Assembly: GCF_901538265.1 (NCBI RefSeq)
Contig: NZ_LR593886.1
Coordinates: forward strand, 7,027,738 to 7,091,737
From: Gemmata massiliana
GTDB lineage: Bacteria > Planctomycetota > Planctomycetia > Gemmatales > Gemmataceae
Direction of reading: 5' to 3'
Length of the DNA stretch: 64,000 bases
The notes below the pieces were generated by a model. It saw only the letters and a list, made by a program, of their open reading frames with translations, did no database searches and was not told where the DNA came from. Below are positions 43,498 through 52,102 of this stretch, piece by piece. Every line of letters begins with the position of its first letter. Position 1 is the stretch's first letter. A program made the translations under genes and the position numbers.

Positions 43498-45873
43498 GTG
43501 ACGGATAACACCAGCGAACACGAGAACCGGGTGAACCGGATCATCGCCGACTACCTGGATGCTCAACGGCACGGTCGGCCCCCGAGCCGGGAGGAACTGC
43601 TCGACCAGCACCCCGACTTGGCCGATGAGTTGCGCGCGTTTTTCGCCGACCAGGACGAGTTCGGCCGGCTGGCCGAACACATCGGCCCCGCGGGCTCGCC
43701 CGCACCGGCGCCGACCGCGGCCCGGGGTGAGACCGCACTGGGGACGGTCCACTACTTTGGTGACTATGAACTGTTAGAGGAAGTCGCGCGGGGCGGGATG
43801 GGGGTCGTCTACAAGGCCCGGCAGACCAGCCTGAACCGCGTCGTGGCCCTGAAGATGATCCTTTCGGGCCAGTTCGCGTCCCCGCGCGACGTGCAGCGCT
43901 TCCGCGCCGAGGCCGGGGCCGCCGCCAACCTCGACCACCCGAACATCGTGCCCATCTACGAGATCGGCGAACACGACGGGCAGCAGTACTACAGCATGAA
44001 ACTGATCGCGGGCCGTAACCTCAATGAGAAAATGGGGTACTTAAACCGGCACCCGCGTGCGGCCGCGCAACTGCTCGCAACGGTGGCCCGGGCCGTCCAC
44101 TTCGCGCACCGGTGCGGGATCCTCCACTGTGACCTGAAGCCGGCCAACATCCTTCTTGATGCCGAGGACCGGCCCTACGTTGCCGACTTCGGTCTGGCCC
44201 GGCGCGTCCGGCTCCCGGACCAAGACGTCGGTACAGGGGGGCTGACGCGGAGCGGGATCGTGGGCACGCCGAGTTACATGGCCCCGGAGCAGGCGCAGGC
44301 GAAAAGTGTCGTCACGACCGCGGTCGATGTCTACGCTCTGGGGGCGATCCTGTACGAGTGCCTGACCGGGCAACCACCGTTCCGGGCCGCGACGCCGCTG
44401 GACACACTGTTCCTGGTGGAGCAGTCCGCCCCGGTCCCGCCGGAGGCGCTGAACCCCCGGGCCGATCCCGCCCTGTCCGCGATCGCACTCAAATGTTTGG
44501 AAAAGGATCCGGGGCGGCGCTACTCGTCGCCCGAAGCGCTGGCCGACGACCTGGACCGGTGGCTGAGCGGCGAGCGCGTCGGCGTCCAACGATCGGGCTT
44601 CATGGACCGGTTCTTGCGCGGGTTCGGGCTGTCCGGGGATCCGGCCCCTTGTGCGCCGGCACCGCCCCCGCGCCCGGTGGTTCTGTGGACGACGGGGGCC
44701 GGGGCGTGCTTCGGAGCGATACTGGCCGCGGCCGTGTTCGTCGGCCCCATTGGGCACGCTCTACTCGATTACCGGCCGAAGCCCGTGCTGGCCTGGGAAC
44801 TGACCTCTCACCCCCTTTTCTTCCATTTTCTGCTGGAAGGCGCTCTCGCCATCGGGTTGGCCACGGGTATCGACCGGCTGTTGCGGCCGCGCCGGCCGGG
44901 ACCGTTGCTTACGGGTGAAATCGCACCCGCCATCCTCTCGGCGGTCACCGTGGTGTACGGGCTCATCTTCGCGAGTTGGGTGGCCCGTGCACTACACCCG
45001 GCCGAGGGTGACCGCCTTCCGGAACTCCTGGGTTCGCTCGGTACACTCTCCCTGCCCTGGGTGATTCTCTGTTTTTTCGGCCTGTACAACCTATCCGGGA
45101 GGCCCTTGGGCTGGTTCGGCCCGGTATCCGTGATTGCTGGTTTCGGGGCGCCAACACTCGGCTACCTCACTGGCACGGTACTCACGGGGCCAGCCGGCCC
45201 GTCCAACTCGGTCCTGGCCCCCCTCTACGGGACCGTGTGCGGGATCGTGGTAGTTATCTACGCCCACGGGCGACTCGTGTTCAATTACACATCCCCAAAC
45301 TACAACCTGATCGCGAACGCGGGTGTGCAGGACGAACTCAAACTCACCCGCTACCAAAGGGCGCGGGCGGCGCACGTCACCTGGACGTTACAGCAAGAAG
45401 GGGTCGAGCGACTGAGGCATCTCGCGATCGATATCAGCTCGGAGGCCGGGAAGGTCGCGCACCAAGAACTGACGGACGAATTCGAGGACAAGACGCTTCA
45501 GGCGCTGGTACCCATTTTGATGCCCGAGCAAATGAAGCGGTACAAACAGATCGAACTTCAGAAGGAGGGCCTCCATGCGTTCTTGCGATCACACATCCAG
45601 GACGCTCTCAAGCTGAATGCGGAACAGCGCGAGACACTGAAGGTCGTTGCGGACGATTATCAAAAAGAGTTTCAAAGTCAATTTCCGCTTTCACGCCCCA
45701 AGAGTTGGTTTTGGTGGTGGATCGAGCCAATGACGGATCGGGCTGTGCCCCGTTACATGGTCAAGATGCAGGCGCGATTCAAAGAACTCACAGAACAAGT
45801 TGTCGCCGATGTGCTCGATGACGAGCAACGCGCGATCTGGGAGCAATTGCTCGGTGAGCCGTTCAAGGGTTAA
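43498..45873 (+). CDS. Ser/Thr protein kinase with multi-pass membrane region and C-terminal helical domain
   Basis: 791 residues starting GTG at 43498. After the planctomycete-type N-terminal segment (SREELLDQHPDLADELRAFF), a kinase domain spans about 90-365: glycine loop ARGGMGVVYKA (97-107), lysine K119, catalytic loop HCDLKPAN (210-217) and DFG (230-232), APE-like SYMAPEQ. The usual HRD is HCD, so it lacks the RD arginine. About six membrane helices follow (roughly 395-585). The last 190 residues form a helical, cytoplasmic or periplasmic domain with repeated LT/LN-x-x-Q elements (LKLNAEQRETLKVVADDYQ, VLDDEQRAIWEQLLGEPFKG). Paired with the upstream sigma factor. Confidence 0.93.
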   Translation: MTDNTSEHENRVNRIIADYLDAQRHGRPPSREELLDQHPDLADELRAFFADQDEFGRLAEHIGPAGSPAPAPTAARGETALGTVHYFGDYELLEEVARGGMGVVYKARQTSLNRVVALKMILSGQFASPRDVQRFRAEAGAAANLDHPNIVPIYEIGEHDGQQYYSMKLIAGRNLNEKMGYLNRHPRAAAQLLATVARAVHFAHRCGILHCDLKPANILLDAEDRPYVADFGLARRVRLPDQDVGTGGLTRSGIVGTPSYMAPEQAQAKSVVTTAVDVYALGAILYECLTGQPPFRAATPLDTLFLVEQSAPVPPEALNPRADPALSAIALKCLEKDPGRRYSSPEALADDLDRWLSGERVGVQRSGFMDRFLRGFGLSGDPAPCAPAPPPRPVVLWTTGAGACFGAILAAAVFVGPIGHALLDYRPKPVLAWELTSHPLFFHFLLEGALAIGLATGIDRLLRPRRPGPLLTGEIAPAILSAVTVVYGLIFASWVARALHPAEGDRLPELLGSLGTLSLPWVILCFFGLYNLSGRPLGWFGPVSVIAGFGAPTLGYLTGTVLTGPAGPSNSVLAPLYGTVCGIVVVIYAHGRLVFNYTSPNYNLIANAGVQDELKLTRYQRARAAHVTWTLQQEGVERLRHLAIDISSEAGKVAHQELTDEFEDKTLQALVPILMPEQMKRYKQIELQKEGLHAFLRSHIQDALKLNAEQRETLKVVADDYQKEFQSQFPLSRPKSWFWWWIEPMTDRAVPRYMVKMQARFKELTEQVVADVLDDEQRAIWEQLLGEPFKG

Positions 45874-45950
45874 CACTACCAATCGTCCCGCCGAGTGCGA
45901 CGGCTTTCGATCCGTGCGAAGTCCAGGACTAATTCAGAATCCGGGAGAGC

Positions 45951-46537
45951 TCATCCGGCACCTACCTTGAACCCGCACCGGCGGCGCGCTCGCCGAACGC
46001 ATAATCCTCGGACAGGCTTCACGGGCCGCTTGGCTCACCGACCACGAGGGGTTGGAAGAACGGGTACCAGGGGCGTGCCGAAGCGCCGGTTGCACACGGG
46101 CAACTGGAGCTTGTGGTGGACCGCGACGAGCACGTCCTTGCGCACGGGAGCGAACCCGCAGTACCGGACCTCGACCAGACCGCCCCGTGTTCCGAACCGG
46201 ACCGCGGGTGCGCCCGGCACGAACACGAACGCGCACGCGAACTCGCGCGGCCCTTCTTCGGGTACAGCCCGCACGTGAACGGCCGGTCGTGGGCGCGGAG
46301 CCGGTCCACACGGTCGGGCTCGAACACCACGTCTGCATCGATCCACATGAGTTCGGCGCCCCCGGCCCCGAGCGCGTCCGAGGCCATCTGGTTGGGCGCG
46401 GCATCGACGGTCGAGTACCCGCGATACCGCCACACCGGGTGCCCACGGCGCTCCAGCTCCCGCAGCGCGTCCTCGATCGCCCCACCCACCGGAACCAGGA
46501 TGACGCATTCGGCAAGCGCGGCAGCAGGCGGTATCAC
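45951..46537 (-). pseudogene. Glycosyltransferase-like gene, frameshifted
   Basis: The N-terminal frame reads CVILVPVGGAIEDALRELER and GGAELMWIDADVVFEPDRVD, where DAD resembles the nucleotide-sugar/metal DxD motif of GT-A glycosyltransferases. After KK near 46265 the continuation shifts frame (PREFACAFVFVPGAPAVRFG, VEVRYCGFAPVRKDVLVAVH), shifts again near 46060, and reaches LSEDYAFGERAAGAG, resembling the acidic EDYAFC motif before the C-terminus, ending near 45951 after a last shift. At least three frameshifts, so not functional as sequenced. It is convergent with the kinase gene. Confidence 0.65.
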
Positions 46538-47308
46538 GGTTCCTCGGGAGTGTCGGCTCGATTATACGAACCATAAATCCGGGAAGTACGGGGTGATTAC
46601 CCGCCCCAGAGTGCCCTGCGCTTTTTTCGGTCGAAATTTTTTAATCGTGTTCCGACTCCGGTGGCAGTGGCGCGGGTTCGTATGAACCGTCACCGTGCGC
46701 TTCTACTGGCACACCACAATCTGGAACGCCGGCCTTGTGACGTTGATTCTGACCGTCGAAGCCCTTCGATTTTCTCAGCGGAAGTGGAAAAGTACGGTGT
46801 TCCCGATGCGAGTTGGGGCGGCAAATGCGTGCATGAGAAGCGCGCCCGACCGCATAGCGACTAACCGCGAACGCACTCACGGTTACAGGGGCAAATTAAC
46901 CGAGCAGTGCGGGCGGAGAGCTTCACGCGGCCGACACCCGTTGGCGCCCGCAAGCAGGGACAAATAGGGGTGATTGATGTCATTTAGAAATGCAAAAAAC
47001 TCGGGAGTTCCGGGCTTTTGATACGCCTTCGAGTTTTACAAAACCGCTACTCTACCACCGAGCCACGTGAGCGGAGACCCCGACCTCGAGCTGTTGCAGA
47101 CACCCGGCGTTTCAGCTCCGCGGCCGACACCCGCCCTGCCCTTCAGCGCGAGCACCGGTCGCGCCCACTGGTGCCCGCGCCCCACTTCGCACCCGAAACG
47201 CGCGGCCCGAATGCCCTTCCGACGGTAGGGTTGTACGTTTAGCTGTGCGACCCGGCGCGAACCGCGTGCCGGCCCACCGGAATCCGAATCTCCCACGCCA
47301 TCGGACCC
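46538..47308. other. Intergenic region at the right edge of the accessory block
   Basis: About 770 bases without a supported gene. The only recognisable content is the decayed half-tRNA at 47034-47136. The stretch 46560-46700 is less GC-rich than the surroundings. The upstream flank of the dehydrogenase gene (47140-47308) has no identified promoter. Confidence 0.45.
47034..47136. repeat. Candidate att-site copy (right): decayed 5' half of tRNA-Thr and its upstream region
   Basis: Positions 47034-47072 match the anticodon-loop-to-5'-end half of tRNA-Thr(UGU) (34 of 39). GCGTTTCAGCTCCGCGGCC at 47107-47125 is identical to the block upstream of the intact tRNA, and ACACCCGCCC follows in both. 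The 3' half of the tRNA is absent; similarity starts at the anticodon stem-loop. The AT-rich stretch found just upstream of the intact tRNA is replaced by GC-rich sequence here, so this copy probably has no promoter. Best read as a remnant left by integration or duplication. Confidence 0.65.
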
Positions 47309-48484
47309 ATGAATCTCAGCTACCACACCAGTTACCCCGGGATCGACGACCTGCGCGAGCGCGCGCGGCAGCGGACCCCGCGGTTCGCGTTCGAGTACCT
47401 CGACGGCGGGTGCAACGAGGACGTGAACCTGTTCAAGAACACGGACGACCTGCGCCGGGTCGAGCTGAAGCCGCTGTACCTGACGCCGCACACGACGTCG
47501 AACCTGAAGACCGAGCTGTTCGGCCACGAGTACGACGCCCCGTTCGGGATCGCCCCGATCGGGCTCCAGGGGCTGATCTGGCCGGGCGCCCCGGAGATCC
47601 TCGCGCGCGCCGCCGCCGAGCACAACGTCCCGTTCATCCTCAGCACCGTCACCACGGCGAGCATCGAGCGGATCGGCGAGATCACCGGCGGGCGGTTCTG
47701 GTACCAGCTCTACCACCCCGCGGACAACGCCATCCGCGACGACATCCTGAACCGGGCCGAGGCCGCGGGGTGCAAGACGCTGGTCCTGCTGTGCGACGTG
47801 CCCACGTTCGGCTTCCGCCCGCGCGACATCCGCAACGGGCTGGCGATGCCCCCGCGGATGACGCTCCGCAACATCCTCCAGATTTTCGGGCGCCCGAGTT
47901 GGGCGGTGCGGACACTGTTGCAGGGCACCCCGAACTTCGCCACGATGGTGAAGTACATGCCCAAGGGGTTGAACATGAAGCAGCTCGGCGCGTACATGAA
48001 CGCGACGTTCTCCGGGCGCCTGAACGAGGCCAAGATCGCCCCGATCCGCGACCGCTGGAAGGGCAACCTGGTGCTCAAGGGCGTGGCGAGCGAGGAGGAC
48101 ACAGAAACCGCGGTCCGGCTCGGGCTCGACGGGATCATCGTGTCGAACCACGGCGGGCGCCAGGTGGACGCGGGCGAATCGACGATCCGCTCGCTGGCCC
48201 CGATCGCGGCGAAGTACCGCGGTAAGCTCCGGATCATGATCGACAGCGGGCTGCGGAGCGGGCCGGACATCGCCCGCGCCCTGGCGTGCGACGCCGACTT
48301 CACGTTCCTGGGCCGGACGTTCATGTACTCGGTCGCGGCCCTCGGTCGGGCCGGCGGTCAGCACGCGATCGCCATGCTGAAAGTCCAGTTGAAGCAGGTG
48401 ATGGAGCAACTGTGCTGCCACCGCGTCGCCGACCTGCGCCAGCACCTACTGCGGAAGCCCGACGAAACCCGACCGACCGCGTGA
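47309..48484 (+). CDS. FMN-dependent alpha-hydroxy-acid dehydrogenase (lactate/glycolate/mandelate type)
   Basis: 391 residues of the FMN-dependent 2-hydroxyacid dehydrogenase family, which oxidises L-2-hydroxyacids to 2-oxoacids. The TIM-barrel signatures are present: PFGIAPIGLQGLIWPGAPEI near 75-95, WYQLYHP near 130, KGVASEEDTETAVRLGLDGI, and the active-site SNHGGRQVDAGES near 285-297 with the catalytic histidine. The FMN phosphate loop IMIDSGLRSGPDIARALAC follows. Substrate cannot be told from sequence. It is a single gene just outside the right edge of the accessory block; convergent palindromes follow. Confidence 0.9.
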   Translation: MNLSYHTSYPGIDDLRERARQRTPRFAFEYLDGGCNEDVNLFKNTDDLRRVELKPLYLTPHTTSNLKTELFGHEYDAPFGIAPIGLQGLIWPGAPEILARAAAEHNVPFILSTVTTASIERIGEITGGRFWYQLYHPADNAIRDDILNRAEAAGCKTLVLLCDVPTFGFRPRDIRNGLAMPPRMTLRNILQIFGRPSWAVRTLLQGTPNFATMVKYMPKGLNMKQLGAYMNATFSGRLNEAKIAPIRDRWKGNLVLKGVASEEDTETAVRLGLDGIIVSNHGGRQVDAGESTIRSLAPIAAKYRGKLRIMIDSGLRSGPDIARALACDADFTFLGRTFMYSVAALGRAGGQHAIAMLKVQLKQVMEQLCCHRVADLRQHLLRKPDETRPTA

Positions 48485-48546
48485 TCGCGCCGTTGGTGCC
48501 TTGGCGAACGGCCGGTGTGAACCGGCCGGTGATGTGCGAAGAAGCA

Positions 48547-48634
48547 CTTTTGACAGGATTAACAGGATCAACCGGATTAAGACCAAACACGACGTTGTCT
48601 TCTGAATCCTGTCGATCCTGTTAATCCTGTCAAA
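48547..48634. repeat. Long palindrome with 21-bp perfect arms (GACAGGATTAACAGGAT family)
   Basis: Arms 48547-48567 and 48614-48634 are perfectly complementary; imperfect pairing continues inward for about 10 more bases. The arms are made of repeated ACAGGAT/ATCCTGT units about 9-10 bases apart. It lies between convergent genes and ends in a run of A on the plus strand. It may serve as a terminator or be a dispersed palindromic repeat. Confidence 0.85.
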
Positions 48635-48666
48635 AAATGTTTCTGTCTTCTGTACTGGATGTCACA

Positions 48667-49176
48667 TTACAGCGCCGGGAGCCACCCGAAGTACGCGCGC
48701 CAATCGTCCAGCGACATCTTCATCATCACCCCGGCCAGGGCGAAGTTGCCGATAGCGAGCACCACGAGTATCGACCACACGATCATGAACGGTAGCGCGT
48801 TCCACCGGCGCACCCAAACCCAGCCGAACACCAGTCCGAGCAGAACGCCCGCGAGCCACCCGCCTCCGATCAGCAACCACAGGGCCGCGAACAGAATACC
48901 GACTGCGGTGTCACCACGGCGAAAAGCGCGAACGGTCAACCACAAGTACCCGGCCATCACGAAGACCGAGAGCTGCAGGAACGCGATCAAGAACCCGTAA
49001 GCCCAACCGCTCTTGGTAATCAGTTCGATGCTCTCCGCCTTCATGATTCCATCCCACCGGAACTCGTGAACGAGCCGCCTTCTCACGCGCTCCGGGGCGG
49101 TCCCCCGCTCCGCGGCGAATTCAAAGAGCAATCCTACGGCGCCCGAATTTGCAAACCAGCCGAAGAAATTACGCAC
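48667..49176 (-). CDS. Small membrane protein of unknown function
   Basis: 169 residues with three to four hydrophobic segments: AYGFLIAFLQLSVFVMAGYL (about 59-80), VGILFAALWLLIGGGWLAGV (about 93-120) and FMIVWSILVVLAIGNFALAG (about 130-152). The N-terminal 45 residues are soluble and charged. No family recognised. Convergent with the dehydrogenase gene; the palindrome at 48547-48634 separates them. Confidence 0.7.
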   Translation of the reverse strand: MRNFFGWFANSGAVGLLFEFAAERGTAPERVRRRLVHEFRWDGIMKAESIELITKSGWAYGFLIAFLQLSVFVMAGYLWLTVRAFRRGDTAVGILFAALWLLIGGGWLAGVLLGLVFGWVWVRRWNALPFMIVWSILVVLAIGNFALAGVMMKMSLDDWRAYFGWLPAL

Positions 49177-49319
49177 GTGTTACCTCCGGAACATACCGGC
49201 ACCGCAATCCGGCAACATGTTCTCCGCGCGTGAGGAACGATCCCTAGAATGCGCGACGGCGACCCGCGCGATCCGTCCCGTCGGGCGGCGCGGCCCGGGC
49301 GCCACTTGAGGATCATTTC

Positions 49320-49703
49320 ATGAAGGTGCTTCTCACCGCGGCGCTGGTACTGGGGCTGGCCGGGACCGTAACGGCCGAGGACAAGGCGGGTCCGGTCGGG
49401 ACGTGGAAGTGCGAAACCGACATCATGGGTCAAAAGCGCGAATCGACCGTGACCATCAAGAAGGACGGGGACAAGCTCACCGGCACCGTGATCGGGCAGG
49501 ACAAGAAGGAAGTGAAGCTCGACAACGTGAAGTTCAAGGACGGGGAACTCACGTTCTCCGTCGACCGCGAGCGCGAGGGGACCAAGTTCACTATCAAGTA
49601 CAAGCTCAAGGTCGAGAAGGACACGGTGAAGGGTAAGGCCGAGGCCGAGTTCGGCGGCGAGACCCGGTCGTTCGATGTCGAAGGCAAGCGCGAGAAGAAG
49701 TAA
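49320..49703 (+). CDS. Small exported protein, beta-rich
   Basis: 127 residues with a clear signal peptide (MKVLLTAALVLGLAGTVTAE). The mature part is a lysine-rich alternation of short beta strands (GTWKCETDIMGQKRESTVTI, KLTGTVIGQDKKEVKLDNVK), resembling the small lipocalin-like or FABP-like exported proteins common in planctomycetes. No enzymatic motif. ATG with GAGG upstream at 49308-49311. Ends at a strong hairpin shared with the convergent protease-like gene. Confidence 0.8.
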   Translation: MKVLLTAALVLGLAGTVTAEDKAGPVGTWKCETDIMGQKRESTVTIKKDGDKLTGTVIGQDKKEVKLDNVKFKDGELTFSVDREREGTKFTIKYKLKVEKDTVKGKAEAEFGGETRSFDVEGKREKK

Positions 49704-49761
49704 ACCGGCCCCGTTCACCCGCGACGATAGCCCCGCGCGAGTGGGGGCGAGCGACAAACAA

Positions 49762-49797
49762 AAAGGACCGGCGCACCAAGTGGTGCGCCGGTCCTTT
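49762..49797. terminator. Bidirectional intrinsic terminator
   Basis: A perfect 17-bp stem (49762-49778 with 49781-49797; AG at the tip) between two convergent genes. The arms end in AAAGG and CCTTT, and a T-rich stretch follows on the plus strand. Suits both the small exported protein gene and the trypsin/PDZ gene. Confidence 0.85.
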
Positions 49798-49817
49798 GCT
49801 TTTCGGCTCTCGGAGCG

Positions 49818-50870
49818 CTACTTGCCCGACTTGCGCGGAGCCGGGGCGGTCGGCAGCACCGGCGTGCTGACCGGCGCGAACTTGCCGGCCTTGAATTGCG
49901 GGAGCAGCGGGCGGATCACCTCGCTCGGCAGCACCCACGTTTCGACGCGCCCGGCCCGGGCGATGTTGATCCCCAGGACGTTGCCCTCGAGGTCGACCAC
50001 CGGCCCGCCGCAATCCTTGGCGTCCACGACCAGGTCGGTCTGGAGCACCTTCTCGAACCCGGTCCGGCGCCCGGACAGGTTGCTGCCCATCGAGTTCTGC
50101 ACGTCCCCGCGGTCCTTCGGCGCGCTCCCGAGCGTCACCTTGAAGTCCTTCAGTTCGCCCTTGCGTTTCGCCTTCACGTTAATGGTGTCGCCGCCGCGGA
50201 GCGTGTCGAGGAAGTCGCGGAGCGAGGTCTGCCCGACGATCTTTTTACCGTTCATCTCGATGATGATGTCGTCGGACTTCAGGCCCGCTTTGTCGGCCGC
50301 CCCGCCGGGGCTGAGTTCGGCGATCTTGGCGCCGACGAGCGCCCCCTCGCCGTCCTTCTCGTCGGCAGGGTAGATCCCCAGGTACCCGCGGTTCGGGTTC
50401 GTGATGACGGTGTCGCGCCCGGTCAGGTTGCGGGTCATCACGCTGACGATGCCCACCGAAACCGGGTCGCTCGTGGGGCCGGCCGCGGCCACCCAGTTCC
50501 CCGCGGGGACCGCGACGGTGTCCGCGAACGTGACCGCCTTCAGCCCCTTCACGTCCACCTTCAGGAGCGCGAGGTCCGTGGCGTTGTGCGCGGCGACAGT
50601 GGTCGCTTCGTACTCGCTGCCGTCGGGCAGGCGGACCCAGACCGCGCCCTTCAGCTCGCTCGCCTTCGTGAGGATGTAGCCGGACTCGTCGACGACCGTC
50701 CCGAGGACCGTGTCCTTGTCGTCGCACTTGATCCGGACCGTCGACTCGTTCGCCTTCGCCACGACCGGTTTGAACGGCGCGAGCAGTTTGGCGTCCTTTC
50801 CGAGTTGGGCGAGGGCCGGGGAACAGGCAGCGGCCAGTACCACGGCGGTAGTAAGCAGACGCGCGATCAT
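49818..50870 (-). CDS. Trypsin-like/PDZ protein with degenerate catalytic site
   Basis: 350 residues, exported (signal peptide about 1-21, ending SPALA). It resembles DegP/HtrA proteases but is rearranged. The first half of the protease fold (about 30-155) has GYILTKASELKG, where catalytic His is replaced by S71; D99 is present in NATDLALLKVD. A PDZ domain (about 162-248, GYLGIYPAD to FKVTLGS) is inserted before the second part, where the serine motif reads KDCGGPVVDLEGNVLGINIA, with C287 instead of Ser. Proteolysis is therefore unlikely; a binding or chaperone role is more plausible. It lies 140 bases downstream of an intact paralogue on the same strand. Confidence 0.85.
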   Translation of the reverse strand: MIARLLTTAVVLAAACSPALAQLGKDAKLLAPFKPVVAKANESTVRIKCDDKDTVLGTVVDESGYILTKASELKGAVWVRLPDGSEYEATTVAAHNATDLALLKVDVKGLKAVTFADTVAVPAGNWVAAAGPTSDPVSVGIVSVMTRNLTGRDTVITNPNRGYLGIYPADEKDGEGALVGAKIAELSPGGAADKAGLKSDDIIIEMNGKKIVGQTSLRDFLDTLRGGDTINVKAKRKGELKDFKVTLGSAPKDRGDVQNSMGSNLSGRRTGFEKVLQTDLVVDAKDCGGPVVDLEGNVLGINIARAGRVETWVLPSEVIRPLLPQFKAGKFAPVSTPVLPTAPAPRKSGK

Positions 50871-51013
50871 CGGTCGTAACTCCGCTCAGGTGGGTTGAGA
50901 AGAAACTGGTGGGGAACGTGCACGGGCGTTTCGGCCCGTGGGTCAGGAAAGGACGGTTCCGGGCGGAACCTCGGCCTCGTCCCGCGCCCCAGTGGCGCGA
51001 GGGGCCGGGGGCG

Positions 51014-52102
51014 CTACGCCCGTTTGGTCAGGGTCACCGGCAGGGTCAGGATCGTGGCCCCGCGGCGCACGGTGATCCGCACCTGGTCGCCCGGCTTCGC
51101 GGACTCCATTTGCTTGCGGAACACCTTAACGGACTTCACAACGTCGTTGTTGAACTTGGTGATCGTGTCGCCCACTTTCAGCCCGCCGCGCCCGGCGGGG
51201 CCTTCTTCTTCGACCTCCTTCAGCCAGGCGTCTTCCTCGTCGTCGTCCGGGAACACGACGCCGATGTACGCCCCGCCGCCGCTCTTGGTGGGCTTGGGCT
51301 GGTCGATCCATTCGCCCGCGACGAGCTTGTCCCAGTCGTTCTTGAACTGGTCGGCCTGCACGTGGATGTTCTGCGAGATGGGCAGCCCGATGCGGCTGTG
51401 GATGCCGATCACGTTGCCGTTCAGGTCGAACAACGGGCCGCCGGAGTCTCCCCCGACCAGCGTGCAGTCGGTGCGCAGGATGCTCTTCGTGCTCCCCTGG
51501 ATGCGCCCCAGCCGGGCGACCGGCGGGCGGCCGTCGCGCGGGCCGTTCGGGGGCCCGAGCGACACGACCCACGTGCCCTTTTGCAGGGCACCGGACTTCG
51601 CGACCGGCAGGAACGGCCACTTCCCGTCCTTCGGCCACGTGCCCTTCTTCGACTTCTTACCGGTGATCTGCACCATGCCGCTGTCGATGCCCTCGTTGAT
51701 GCCGAGGGTCTTGCCCTCGACGGTGTCGCCGTCGGGCAGTCGGATGGTCACCTCTTTGCCCGCGGTAAACGGCAGCGCGCGGCCCTCGAGGGAGCCCTTC
51801 TTCGGCAGCTCGTAGTCGCGGATGACGTGTGCCGCGGTGAGGACCAGCCCGTCCTCGCTCACGATGACCCCGCTCCCGGCGCTCGCGCCGTAGAGCACGG
51901 CGACCGTGGCCGGCGAGCACTTGTCCACGACCTTCTTCACGGTGGTCTGAAGCGACTTCAGCTCCGCGAGGTCTTCCGGTTGCGTCGTGCGCGCCGGATC
52001 CCATTTCGCTTCGGGATCGGCAGCAGTTGAAGAGGCAGCGAAGGCGGCAGCAATCAACAGACCAAAACAGACGGCCCAGCGAGCCGACCGTGGCGCTTTC
52101 AT
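51014..52102 (-). CDS. HtrA/DegP-like serine protease with PDZ domain
   Basis: 362 residues, exported (signal peptide about 1-27). The trypsin-like domain has an intact triad: H92 in LVLTAAHVIRD, D140 in GINEGIDSGMVQI and S220 in LVGGDSGGPLFDLNGN. A PDZ domain follows (about 275-355, GAYIGVVFPDD to ITVRRGATILTLPV). Such proteins degrade misfolded proteins outside the cytoplasm. The frame is open to 52537, but the ATG at 52102 gives the signal peptide and has GGAG upstream. The next gene on this strand is a degenerate paralogue. Confidence 0.9.
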   Translation of the reverse strand: MKAPRSARWAVCFGLLIAAAFAASSTAADPEAKWDPARTTQPEDLAELKSLQTTVKKVVDKCSPATVAVLYGASAGSGVIVSEDGLVLTAAHVIRDYELPKKGSLEGRALPFTAGKEVTIRLPDGDTVEGKTLGINEGIDSGMVQITGKKSKKGTWPKDGKWPFLPVAKSGALQKGTWVVSLGPPNGPRDGRPPVARLGRIQGSTKSILRTDCTLVGGDSGGPLFDLNGNVIGIHSRIGLPISQNIHVQADQFKNDWDKLVAGEWIDQPKPTKSGGGAYIGVVFPDDDEEDAWLKEVEEEGPAGRGGLKVGDTITKFNNDVVKSVKVFRKQMESAKPGDQVRITVRRGATILTLPVTLTKRA

